Shown piece by piece: positions 1-7,395 of a stretch of DNA of 24,117 nt. Position 1 is the stretch's first letter. Each line of letters starts with the position of its first letter. Both the position numbers and the translations under genes were made by a program. The stretch comes from a virus. The DNA is taken from positions 1 to 24,117 of the IMG/VR virus record IMGVR_UViG_3300042914_002590; one strand, written 5' to 3'. The notes below the pieces were generated by a model. It did not search any database. It had not been told where the DNA came from and saw only the letters and a list, made by a program, of their open reading frames with translations.

Positions 1-368
1 CCGTAAAAAGGGTTGCCTTCACCAGAAAACCTTTGGGCCTGCTTCTTTCTTCTTTCTGTATTGTGTTTCCAAGATGGAGCATTCCCGTCACCCCCTCTCG
101 TCATATTCATTCCCTTTTCATTATCAAGATAAAAGGTATTTAATTCTTTAATCCAAAATATTTCCCTTTCATTCAATAATTCATTGGCAATTTCTTCAAT
201 GACTTCAAGTTTGTGCGCTTCCCAGCCGTAGCCCTTGATACTATCGTGGATAATAGATTTACGTTTTTTACTCCTCCAGCGATATTCCCAAATACGAGTT
301 TTTAGGCGCTTAGTCTTGCCGACATAAACCCTACCGCTTGGACTTGTTATTTTATAAATTACACCCAT
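1..368 (-). CDS. GIY-YIG homing-type endonuclease, partial
   Basis: The minus-strand reading frame opens with ATG at 368 and runs off the left window edge with no stop (about 122 codons visible). The start reads MGVIYKITSPSGRVYVGKT, with the GVIY...VYVGKT signature of a GIY-YIG nuclease; a conserved Arg/Tyr-rich stretch (RIWEYRW) follows. Around residues 92-96 a TRGGDG turn appears, and the visible end reads EGNPFYG, which resembles the NUMOD-type DNA-binding repeats of phage free-standing homing endonucleases (Seg family). Such enzymes nick or cut a specific target and spread with their gene. It lies just downstream of the major capsid gene, a common site for homing genes. The missing C-terminus would decide the DNA-binding domain. 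Family assignment is firm; mobility is inferred. Confidence 0.85.
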   Translation of the reverse strand, partial: MGVIYKITSPSGRVYVGKTKRLKTRIWEYRWRSKKRKSIIHDSIKGYGWEAHKLEVIEEIANELLNEREIFWIKELNTFYLDNEKGMNMTRGGDGNAPSWKHNTERRKKQAQRFSGEGNPFY

Positions 369-385
369 TTTCTTAATTACAAAGG

Positions 386-410
386 GAGCCGCCCTGTGAC
401 TGGGCGACTC
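386..410 (-). terminator. hairpin downstream of the capsid gene
   Basis: On the minus strand, 15 bases after the capsid gene's stop, GAGTCGCCC and GGGCGGCTC form a 9-bp stem (one G-T wobble) with a 7-base loop. The following tail CCTTTGTAATT is only moderately T-rich, so it may be a weak terminator or an mRNA-stabilising stem that separates capsid from endonuclease expression. Confidence 0.5.
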
Positions 411-424
411 ACCTAAGTTAATGA

Positions 425-1861
425 TTATGAAGCCTGTACGATGACAAACTGGTTGGCCGCAGCCACCCTCGATCCGCGGTAGGTAATCATCTCCACGTTA
501 TCGTTCATTTGACCTGAAGTTGGGTTCTGAGAACCACCGCCCCACTGCCATACACGAATACCATTTCCTATAGTCCCGCCCTTTGGGGGTTGTTGGTACA
601 TAATGCTGATATTCTTATAAAGCTTGCTCGCATCTTTAGCATCGCGAGTTTCTCCTTGAGGACAGATCATTCCGAAGTTACGGAAGAAGTCTGTAGTAGG
701 AGTAACGCCAGATAAGAACTCGGTATTGAACGGACGATACTTCTTAACCTTGAAGTGGTATCCATCAATGCTGATTGACTTACAACCATAGTTGATAGCA
801 GCCTCTTCAGACTTTTCGTTGTTACCCCAAACCCAAGCACCAGCAGGGAAAGCGGCGAAAAGACCATCGGAGAAGTTTTGGTTTTGATAGATATCCTGAA
901 GCCACATATTCTCACTTGCGCATCCGTTTACGTCCATGATACGAGTGATTTCGTGAAGCTTTGCAATATCTAAGTTACCCGGAGTGTAACCAACTGTTTC
1001 TCCATCAGCAAGTACTTTAGGGATAATACCCTCAGAACCTACTGAAGTAGTTGTAGTCAAACCAGAGTTGTTAACGATATTACCACGCATTAACTTCATC
1101 TCTACATCATCCTTGAAACGGACATTTGATTTTACAAGTCCTTTTAGGGTGAAGAGGGAAGTCCCGGCTTGAGCACCGCCAGCAGGAACATCACCAGAGA
1201 AACCACCTGTGTAATACACTTCGGTCATTTCTGCAAGGTCAGTTGCGCTGAAAGTCTCACGCATTTCAGTGATGGTGTTAGTGTACTTCTCGTCCAATTG
1301 AATCATTGGAGCGTTAGTGTTAGAAGCTTCACCAGCGTCCATAATACCACCAAAGATCAATACATCTGTAGCAAGGAAGCTTCCGCTACCAGCAGATGCT
1401 AAACTTTGAGTAGAGATTTTTGGACGAACTGTGAAAGTGAAAGCAGAAGGAACTGTTGAGTTCACAGTTAAGATTTCACCTTCTACGTTTGTAGAAGCAA
1501 CACGTACAGTTTCACCAATACGCAAAGGAGACTGACTTCCGTTGTTGTAGTGGTAACCAGAAGCCAATTGGAGGGTAATAGTGGCACCAGCAGAAGCGGC
1601 TACGTTAGCATCAGCCTGAACACCAGTAATCAATTTACCACGGTTTTCAAACCAGAAGTAGTCACGGTTTTTAACTTCTTCCATACCTGCGTAAGTAGAC
1701 AACCACCAAGTGAAGTCTTCGCTACCATACTTTTCAACGTAGTTTTTGTAGTACTGAGGTGTCAATAGTTGAAGATCGGACACCAATTGTCTCGTAACAC
1801 CGCCGGTTAAACTTATATTACCCGGCTGAAGGATGTTCGAGGTAGGGATTCCAAGAGCCAT
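425..1861 (-). CDS. major capsid protein
   Basis: A 478-residue protein that should form the icosahedral head shell. The assignment rests on size, on its place after the probable scaffold in a terminase-portal-head gene order, and on the sequence style: an N-terminal arm (LTGGVTRQLVSDLQLLTPQYYKNYVEKYG), central beta-rich domains with many T/S/G residues around residues 75-165, and a C-terminal part with short aromatic-rich strands (MIYQQPPKGGTIGNGIRVWQW). It has no signal peptide or membrane segment. It starts at ATG 1861 after an A-rich leader (AACAAAACAAA) without a Shine-Dalgarno sequence. I cannot name the exact capsid family by eye; an HK97-like fold is expected for a phage with this TerL/portal set, but this is inferred. 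Confidence 0.8.
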   Translation of the reverse strand: MALGIPTSNILQPGNISLTGGVTRQLVSDLQLLTPQYYKNYVEKYGSEDFTWWLSTYAGMEEVKNRDYFWFENRGKLITGVQADANVAASAGATITLQLASGYHYNNGSQSPLRIGETVRVASTNVEGEILTVNSTVPSAFTFTVRPKISTQSLASAGSGSFLATDVLIFGGIMDAGEASNTNAPMIQLDEKYTNTITEMRETFSATDLAEMTEVYYTGGFSGDVPAGGAQAGTSLFTLKGLVKSNVRFKDDVEMKLMRGNIVNNSGLTTTTSVGSEGIIPKVLADGETVGYTPGNLDIAKLHEITRIMDVNGCASENMWLQDIYQNQNFSDGLFAAFPAGAWVWGNNEKSEEAAINYGCKSISIDGYHFKVKKYRPFNTEFLSGVTPTTDFFRNFGMICPQGETRDAKDASKLYKNISIMYQQPPKGGTIGNGIRVWQWGGGSQNPTSGQMNDNVEMITYRGSRVAAANQFVIVQAS

Positions 1862-1894
1862 TTTGTTTTGTTTTTAAATTGAAAAAATTGGTTT

Positions 1895-3112
1895 TTAGCT
1901 GTTCTTCCAAATAAATTCAATCTGCTTGTCTCGGTCTGAACGCTGATCTGGGTTGAAAGTGTTTTGGGCTGTCCGGGAAGTCACGGTTACGTTGCTCGTT
2001 TTCTTGATGTGTTCAGCAAGCCTCTTGGCTGCCGCATCATTAACGAATTTTTGATTTACTCGGCCTTCACTATTTAGAAGTGCCAAATCTTTAACAACCT
2101 GTTGGGTGTTAATCTCGTAACCTCCATTCGCGTCAGGCTTTAACCACCTTTCAGCAAGCAGAACATTAGCGTCAAAATTAGAGTCTGCAAATCTTTCCAA
2201 TTGCGTAGCGACCGCGCTTCTTTCCTCATCTGACACGGCGTAAGATAACGGTATTTCAACTTCCTCGTCTTTCACCGAAACCGAAAAGCCATCAAACGAT
2301 TTTAAGGCGGACTGCGCATTTTGTTTGAAAGAGTTTACCAAAGCCGATTGAGCTTCCAATTCTTCTTGGGTAGGCTCGTAGTTTTGATTAGCTCCTTCAA
2401 ATTGTATATCTGGTAAAATAAGCTCACTTTTATACTTCTCCAGTTCGGGACGAGCAAGTTTCGCCTCAATGAACATTTCTGTTTCAATGTCCTTAACTTG
2501 GCTTTCCCACGACTGAAGGCGTTCTTGATATTCCTCATCAGACTCAATATCCTTTTGGAAGGGCTTAGAGGGAATACCAAATTGTTTATTAAACTTATAT
2601 TCTATCTCGCTCGATGTCAGGTCTTTGTACTTCTGCTGCATATTAAGCTTAATAATCTCAGAAGCGGTTGCCTGATTGAGGTCTGAAGAAGAAAGTCTAT
2701 CAATCTTTTTCTTTTGATCAAGGAAGGAGTACAAGTCATCTTCTTTGCCCTCTTGTAAGAGCTTGAAGAATTTTGCACTCTGTTCGTTGGCAAATTCAAT
2801 ATCTGCCTTTGTGCTTGCGTTTTCGCGAAGCTTTCTTAGTTCTTCTATTTCTGCTTTTGCGGCTTCTGCGCTTTCCCATCCAAACTGTCCCTTTAACCAC
2901 TCATCTGCATCTACTATTTCTTCTTCGTATTCTTCTTGTGTGTCGGGGGAAGATGTGGGAGTCTGTTCTGTTTGCGTAGCGGATTCTTGTTGTTGTAATG
3001 GATTGTCACTCCATGCGTTATCCGAAAATGGATTAAATTGCACATTTGATTGTGCATTTTCTTGTACAGATTCTTGTACTTGCTCTTGTGTGTTGTTTTG
3101 TGTTTCTGACAT
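1895..3112 (-). CDS. probable head scaffolding protein
   Basis: A 405-residue, strongly acidic and Gln-rich protein lying immediately upstream of the capsid gene in the same operon, the usual place for a scaffold. The N-terminal 65 residues are low complexity (Q/E/N/S/T; several QENAQ/QESVQ-like units, then an EEYEEEIVDADEWL acidic stretch). Residues from about 75 to 190 are rich in charged heptad-like helix (AKAEIEELRKLRENAS, KYKSELI). Scaffolds build the procapsid and leave the mature head. No protease signature is visible. The function is inferred from position and composition, not from a recognised domain. Confidence 0.6.
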   Translation of the reverse strand: MSETQNNTQEQVQESVQENAQSNVQFNPFSDNAWSDNPLQQQESATQTEQTPTSSPDTQEEYEEEIVDADEWLKGQFGWESAEAAKAEIEELRKLRENASTKADIEFANEQSAKFFKLLQEGKEDDLYSFLDQKKKIDRLSSSDLNQATASEIIKLNMQQKYKDLTSSEIEYKFNKQFGIPSKPFQKDIESDEEYQERLQSWESQVKDIETEMFIEAKLARPELEKYKSELILPDIQFEGANQNYEPTQEELEAQSALVNSFKQNAQSALKSFDGFSVSVKDEEVEIPLSYAVSDEERSAVATQLERFADSNFDANVLLAERWLKPDANGGYEINTQQVVKDLALLNSEGRVNQKFVNDAAAKRLAEHIKKTSNVTVTSRTAQNTFNPDQRSDRDKQIEFIWKNS

Positions 3113-3133
3113 AAAGTCTATTTAGGTTAATAA

Positions 3134-3565
3134 TTAACTCAGCGTTAAGCGATAAATGGTCTTTGCAGCAAGACCAGAAAGCTCTTGAGATCTGTTTTCT
3201 ACATCAAGTAATTTTTTCTCGCAAGCGAATTCGTATAGCTCGTAAGAAAAATCTAGTAATTCTTTAACCAGCTTTACGGAGGATTCGTGGCCACCATACT
3301 TTGGTACGGGTATACGAATTAAAGAACCAAGTCTTTTCCCATCCATATAGCCCATCATTTTTTCTGGGATATCGTCAGAAAAGTCCTCAAGACCTTCGTA
3401 TAATTTACCTAAAGCGTCGTGTTCCCATCCGCCTTTAGTTTGCTGATGAAATTCGTGTGCGGCATCGTGAAAATAGAATAATCTATCACGGATTTCTTCG
3501 GGTGTAAGGGAAGTCTTGGCTTTCGCTTCTTCCCCAGACATTCTGATTTTAGCTGTAATTGCCAT
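3134..3565 (-). CDS. helical phage protein, DUF5856/ferritin-like bundle candidate
   Basis: A 143-residue protein predicted to be mostly alpha helical. The segment around residues 28-65 (FYFHDAAHEFHQQTKGGWEHDALGKLYEG) has the spacing of His, Glu and Gln in two facing helices seen in small Dps/ferritin-like phage proteins annotated as DUF5856. Whether it binds metal is not shown. It begins at ATG 3565, overlapping the previous stop by one base (TAATG), so it is probably translationally coupled to the 50-residue protein upstream. Its place between small basic proteins and the scaffold suggests a head-assembly or virion role; this is inference. Confidence 0.6.
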   Translation of the reverse strand: MAITAKIRMSGEEAKAKTSLTPEEIRDRLFYFHDAAHEFHQQTKGGWEHDALGKLYEGLEDFSDDIPEKMMGYMDGKRLGSLIRIPVPKYGGHESSVKLVKELLDFSYELYEFACEKKLLDVENRSQELSGLAAKTIYRLTLS

Positions 3566-3717
3566 TATTTCTTTTTCTTGGTTCTTAATTTAATTTTCTT
3601 CTCTTGCTTAAGCATTTCTTTAGTTGGTGCTTTACCACTTCCTTTGTTCGCACGAATGTTATCCCAGAGACCTCTCTGAGAATAGCTTCCGTCCGCTCTT
3701 TTAATCATTTCTTTCAT
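3565..3717 (-). CDS. small basic phage protein with KGSGKAPTKEML motif
   Basis: A 50-residue gene: start at ATG 3717 overlaps the upstream stop (ATGA), and its stop overlaps the next start (TAATG). The protein begins MKEMIKRADGSYSQRGLWDN, then RANKGSGKAPTKEML, and ends in a Lys-rich tail (KLRTKKKK). I recognise the pattern RGLWDNIRxNxGSGKxPTKEML as a recurring small protein in environmental phages, usually near head genes. Function unknown. The two-sided start/stop overlaps and the conserved motif argue that it is real despite its size. Confidence 0.8.
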   Translation of the reverse strand: MKEMIKRADGSYSQRGLWDNIRANKGSGKAPTKEMLKQEKKIKLRTKKKK

Positions 3718-4049
3718 TTCTGTTCTTTTTTATAATCCTTATAATCTTTCATTGCATCTTTTTTAACCTCCCCCTTTTTCCAACTACCAAAAGAAAACTT
3801 CTCCGCCTTCTTCTTATTTTTAAACTCAAAAACCTCATTTCTCTTATACGCCTCTTCAATGCTTTGCGGAACATAGCTACCCTCTTTGTTTATTGGCCTA
3901 ATTGTTGGCGCAACAAGATATTTGGGCTTCCCTTTTTTATCTTCAGATTCCCACAGGCCCATAAGGTGCGTTTCCCTGTTTTCGGTTGGCGCATAACCCT
4001 CCCTAATCTCGCGGGCCCTTTTTTTATTATTTTTTATTTTGAGCTTCAC
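3714..4049 (-). CDS. small basic protein in head operon
   Basis: A 111-residue Lys-rich protein (MKLKIKNNKKRAREIREGYA...). A central stretch, THLMGLWESEDKKGKPKYLVAPTI, looks like a small beta hairpin, and the C-terminus is highly basic (MKDYKDYKKEQK). It overlaps both neighbours by four bases (ATGA at 4046-4049 and at 3714-3717), so the cluster is translationally coupled. I do not recognise a named domain. Small basic proteins at this place in phage operons may be packaged with DNA, but nothing here proves it. Confidence 0.75.
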   Translation of the reverse strand: MKLKIKNNKKRAREIREGYAPTENRETHLMGLWESEDKKGKPKYLVAPTIRPINKEGSYVPQSIEEAYKRNEVFEFKNKKKAEKFSFGSWKKGEVKKDAMKDYKDYKKEQK

Positions 4050-4255
4050 TTCTTCCCCGTTAATACGTTTTTCTTAAATAAGGCACGCTTTTTAGCCAAA
4101 GGGCCCATCTTGCCCTCTTCCGCTGCCTTCATCTTACCAGCAGGGATTTTCTCATCCTTCTTGACACCAAGCTGAGCGCGAAGTGCGCCTGCCTTAAACT
4201 CAATAGGCTTCTGGCCCTTCTTTTTTACCTTGAGTTTTACAATTTTCCTTTTCAT
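4046..4255 (-). CDS. small basic protein, possible nucleic-acid binder
   Basis: A 69-residue protein with about one third Lys/Arg. The start reads MKRKIVKLKVKKKGQKPIEF, followed by KAGALRAQLGVKKDEKIPAGKMKAAEEGKMGPLAKKRALFKK split by several Gly/Pro turns. The middle part (GALRAQLGVKKDEKIPAGKM) recurs in small phage virion-region proteins. Its stop overlaps the next start by ATGA. Charge suggests DNA contact, for example inside the head. Function unproven. Confidence 0.75.
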   Translation of the reverse strand: MKRKIVKLKVKKKGQKPIEFKAGALRAQLGVKKDEKIPAGKMKAAEEGKMGPLAKKRALFKKNVLTGKK

Positions 4256-4258
4256 CTT

Positions 4259-4612
4259 TTAACAGATTTTGTAGAGTCGTACAAGCGCTTTTGTAACGGT
4301 TACAGAGGTTCCAGAAAGCTGAAGGAAGCGTCCGATGTATCCAAAGCGAACAAGTCCTGATGCTGCGAGGGAAGTCACGGCAGTACCAGACGCTAAGTTT
4401 GTTCCTTGAACAGCAACAAAGTTTGTAGCCGAAACAGCCGAGCCATCAGATACTCCTTCGATAGCACCAGAGTCGTTGGTGTGCAAGAAGTTTACCGTAC
4501 CACTTGGACTTACTAATTGAACGATTGCATAATCAAACCCACCTGTGTCAAGCTTTACGTCTGAGTCTGCGTTAAAGTCATCTGTTACATCTAATACAAT
4601 TTGAACTGACAT
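4259..4612 (-). CDS. small beta-rich head-region protein
   Basis: A 117-residue protein rich in V, T, S, G and A with short alternating strands (VKLDTGGFDYAIVQLVSPSG; RFLQLSGTSVTVTKALVRLYKI). Such composition is typical of beta-sandwich head decoration or head-completion proteins. It sits between portal and scaffold genes together with a 91-residue protein of similar style. No named family recognised. The start has an A/T-rich leader. Confidence 0.7.
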   Translation of the reverse strand: MSVQIVLDVTDDFNADSDVKLDTGGFDYAIVQLVSPSGTVNFLHTNDSGAIEGVSDGSAVSATNFVAVQGTNLASGTAVTSLAASGLVRFGYIGRFLQLSGTSVTVTKALVRLYKIC

Positions 4613-4622
4613 ATTTTATTTT

Positions 4623-4898
4623 TTAAACATTAAAGACAATTGTTGCGTTTCCGTAAAGATATCCGGGGTTGTTGGGGGAAGCAAAATTCTTGTTTGGAGC
4701 TACCGGGCTAACTTTAAGGCTTGTGCCATAAGTATCTACGCGGGCTACGCTTCCGTAAACAGAGGTACCGCTTATGTACGTTTCTGTACCTACTGGGATA
4801 TTTGCAAGATTTGACAAGTCACCAGAGGCAAGAGTTACCACAACGTCTTCCCCTCTAAGGGCTTGAGATGCTTTTTGGTTTACTAATGAGATTGACAT
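4623..4898 (-). CDS. small beta-rich head-region protein
   Basis: A 91-residue protein (MSISLVNQKASQALRGEDVV...) of short strands and turns (GTETYISGTSVYGSVARVD). It is translated just after the portal gene, with 15 bases between them. Could be a head decoration, head-closure or hinge protein; its length is short for a complete connector. No recognised domain. Confidence 0.7.
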   Translation of the reverse strand: MSISLVNQKASQALRGEDVVVTLASGDLSNLANIPVGTETYISGTSVYGSVARVDTYGTSLKVSPVAPNKNFASPNNPGYLYGNATIVFNV

Positions 4899-4913
4899 TT
4901 TTATATTTTATTT

Positions 4914-7340
4914 TTATTGTTCGGGAAGTGGTGGTTGTTCCTCTGCGGGCATTTCTTCGGGAGCCACTTGTTCCCCCGCACCCTGCTGCATTTGTTGTTG
5001 AGCTGCTGCTTGGGCTGCCTGCATTTGAGCTGCGATTAATTGTTTTTGTTCGTCTGTTGATACTACGGCTGCAAGACCTACGTTTTCCATAACCGCATCA
5101 ATAAGCGGTTTAATTTCTGCTGGAATTGGAAGTCCTGTCTCCATAGATTTTAAATAAGCGGCAGTGGCCATCTGTAGTACGGCGGTTCTATTCTGGGCCT
5201 CGGCGGTCATTTGAGCGCGCTTGATGTCCATCATGCCTTCTTGTTCCTTTGTTGCGCGCTTTTCTTGTTCGGCTACTTGGGCTGCTTGTATTTGCCCCTG
5301 AATCGTCATTTCTTGATTCTGTGCCGCTTTTGTTTGATTATATATAATCATTTTCTTTTGCGCCCTTCTAAATAATGCTTCTGCTAGCTTTACGTCTTCT
5401 TTAGCTACACGCATTAATTGAAAAGGATCTACAAATAGTACAAGGTCTGGGGAAGATGCGAGAGCCTGCTGGAGCATAGCGTCAAATCTCGCAAGCTCGT
5501 ATTGGTCAGGAAGCATCTGTATTCTTGAATTGAATATTCTTCCCGCTACGTCATCCGCCTTCACAATATCTCTATATACGCTTGCGCCGTACTGAACTGA
5601 AGTCTTTAAAAGCGAGGCCACCTTTTTTGCGGTATCAGCCATACAATTAGTGTATGCCCAATAAAAATAATCGGTAGCGTTCTGAGCAACTTGCTCTGCT
5701 GTATTGATATTAGATACCGCAACACGGGGCTGAAGAGCGCTTGAAATCAAGTTTGGATCTTCCCCTAACTCATCTTTTAATATCTGATAATGCTTATCGT
5801 AAAGAAGTATTAAGCCCTGAAGCTGGGACAAAAAGCCAGAATTTGCAAGTTCTGTAATCGGTACAGGTACATTATTCCCTTCGGCGTCACGTCCACGATA
5901 ATAAATGTCTCCAGTTTGATCGTAGAGCTTTTTGACATCAATTGCTTTGTTTCCATCTCCGAGACCATAGTCTATGTTTTGAAGAGCATCCCAATTTACG
6001 GCAGCTCCCGTTGGGCGCATCTTAGCAACAAGTTGTTGCATCTTTAGACGCGCAATAATCATTTGGTCTACGGGTTCCTGTATTTTTTCTGGTATGGCGA
6101 GGGAAGTCATGTCGTAGTTCTGCACCATATAGAATGTGTACGAGAACTCAGCATTACCAATTTCTTTTGGATCTTGGGGGCGAATCATATTCGTTTTAAT
6201 ACCCCACTCAAGCATTGTATTTGTAGGGCGACAGAATACACCGCGATATATATTCCACTTAGTATCAGCAATAACCTTCTCGTTTTCTGACGGTTTTTCT
6301 GGGCGACCTTTCTTTACGATTGTTGATTTGTTCTTTTTTGTTGTAACAACTGTGTAGTCATCACTATCAACAGTCTTAAGCTCAAACTCAATTACGTCAA
6401 TATTCCATTCGTCATAAGGACGAAGGAAGGTTACATTCCATTCGGTCAGCCAAGTAATATTGTCATAAAGTTGAAACTCCTTTGAAAACTGAGCCATCTT
6501 CCAAATTTCCTCTTCGCTTATCTTTCCTCCAAACTCGGTTCCGTATTTTCTACGAAGCTCACTTATCTTATAAGTACGAATTACTCCGCGCCAAGTTGTG
6601 TCGCGGAAGTCGGGATAGCTTGAGTAAGAGTAAAAACAATTTTCAGGCTTCAGCCAATCAACGTGAATTACACCTTGATCATCCATCCAAGTATAAGTTC
6701 CAACAAAACCGCACTCAGCGCTGTCGTGAAGCATCTTCTCTTTCAACACATCAAACCAGCCATTAGAAGAAAGCACATCATTGCAACCAAGTTCATACTG
6801 AATTTCTTCAGGTAGTCTTTGAAATTGAGATTGCCAAAGCTTTAACTCTTCTTTATCTTCTGGAATCTGCTCTGCTTCTGGAAGAATTTGTACGCCAGAC
6901 TCTTGTTGTAATTTCTCAAGTAACTTTCTATTTTCAATAATAAACTCAAGATTTTCGTACTCTTCTTTCTTTTGCTTAGTTGAAATAGAATCAATTGCCG
7001 TCACTTTAATCTTTTCGCTTCTAGCCATCCATCTTCCTACAAGACCAGATATAACGCGATTAACAATGTTAATTGATTGCCAATTGATATTAAGATAATT
7101 AACTTTTCCATTGAACTCAAGCAAGTCTTGGAATTTACTCATTGGTACGCGACCATTTGCATAACCGCGATTTGTTCTCCAGCGAGCATTTCTAACCCAA
7201 AAATAACTTGATATACCACCACGAATAGTGGAGTCAATATATTGTGCTAATCGTTTACCGTAGTTCCAATCGGACTTTTCCTTGATAGTTAATTTATCAA
7301 GCTGAAAAGTTTTAAGGGGTTGCGCGGAATAATCCTGCAT
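4914..7340 (-). CDS. portal protein
   Basis: An 808-residue protein next to the large terminase. It should form the dodecameric ring through which DNA enters the head. The N-terminal 150 residues (YIDSTIRGGISSYFWVRNARWRTNRGYANGR and NYLNINWQSINIVNRVISGLVGRWMAR) match the opening of large portals, where an early helical region is followed by an N-x2-R-x2-S-G-L-V-G stem. The middle has beta-rich wing segments (VDWLKPENCFYSYSSYPDFRD). The C-terminal 130 residues form long Gln/Ala-rich helices (barrel-like) and end in a Pro/Glu/Gln tail. The length is at the high end for portals, like those of podovirus-type and crAss-like phages. Function is firm by position and style; no exact family is claimed. 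Confidence 0.85.
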   Translation of the reverse strand: MQDYSAQPLKTFQLDKLTIKEKSDWNYGKRLAQYIDSTIRGGISSYFWVRNARWRTNRGYANGRVPMSKFQDLLEFNGKVNYLNINWQSINIVNRVISGLVGRWMARSEKIKVTAIDSISTKQKKEEYENLEFIIENRKLLEKLQQESGVQILPEAEQIPEDKEELKLWQSQFQRLPEEIQYELGCNDVLSSNGWFDVLKEKMLHDSAECGFVGTYTWMDDQGVIHVDWLKPENCFYSYSSYPDFRDTTWRGVIRTYKISELRRKYGTEFGGKISEEEIWKMAQFSKEFQLYDNITWLTEWNVTFLRPYDEWNIDVIEFELKTVDSDDYTVVTTKKNKSTIVKKGRPEKPSENEKVIADTKWNIYRGVFCRPTNTMLEWGIKTNMIRPQDPKEIGNAEFSYTFYMVQNYDMTSLAIPEKIQEPVDQMIIARLKMQQLVAKMRPTGAAVNWDALQNIDYGLGDGNKAIDVKKLYDQTGDIYYRGRDAEGNNVPVPITELANSGFLSQLQGLILLYDKHYQILKDELGEDPNLISSALQPRVAVSNINTAEQVAQNATDYFYWAYTNCMADTAKKVASLLKTSVQYGASVYRDIVKADDVAGRIFNSRIQMLPDQYELARFDAMLQQALASSPDLVLFVDPFQLMRVAKEDVKLAEALFRRAQKKMIIYNQTKAAQNQEMTIQGQIQAAQVAEQEKRATKEQEGMMDIKRAQMTAEAQNRTAVLQMATAAYLKSMETGLPIPAEIKPLIDAVMENVGLAAVVSTDEQKQLIAAQMQAAQAAAQQQMQQGAGEQVAPEEMPAEEQPPLPEQ

Positions 7341-7395
7341 TACTTCGCATATTTATTCTATACAAATATAATTCTTTTTTACGAAAAAATTTTTA
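7341..7395 (-). promoter_or_regulatory. possible promoter ahead of the portal gene
   Basis: In the 55-base gap between terminase and portal genes the minus strand carries TATATTTG (7370-7363), an exact match to the Bacteroidota -7 box TAnnTTTG, 22 bases ahead of the portal ATG. No TTTG is seen at the -33 position, only an A-tract, so this is a half match. Confidence 0.35.

Noticed and set aside
2745-3125. A plus-strand 126-residue Ser/Cys-rich frame opposite the scaffold gene
   Set aside because: It is the shadow of the acidic, Gln/Glu-rich scaffold codons, with low-complexity composition.
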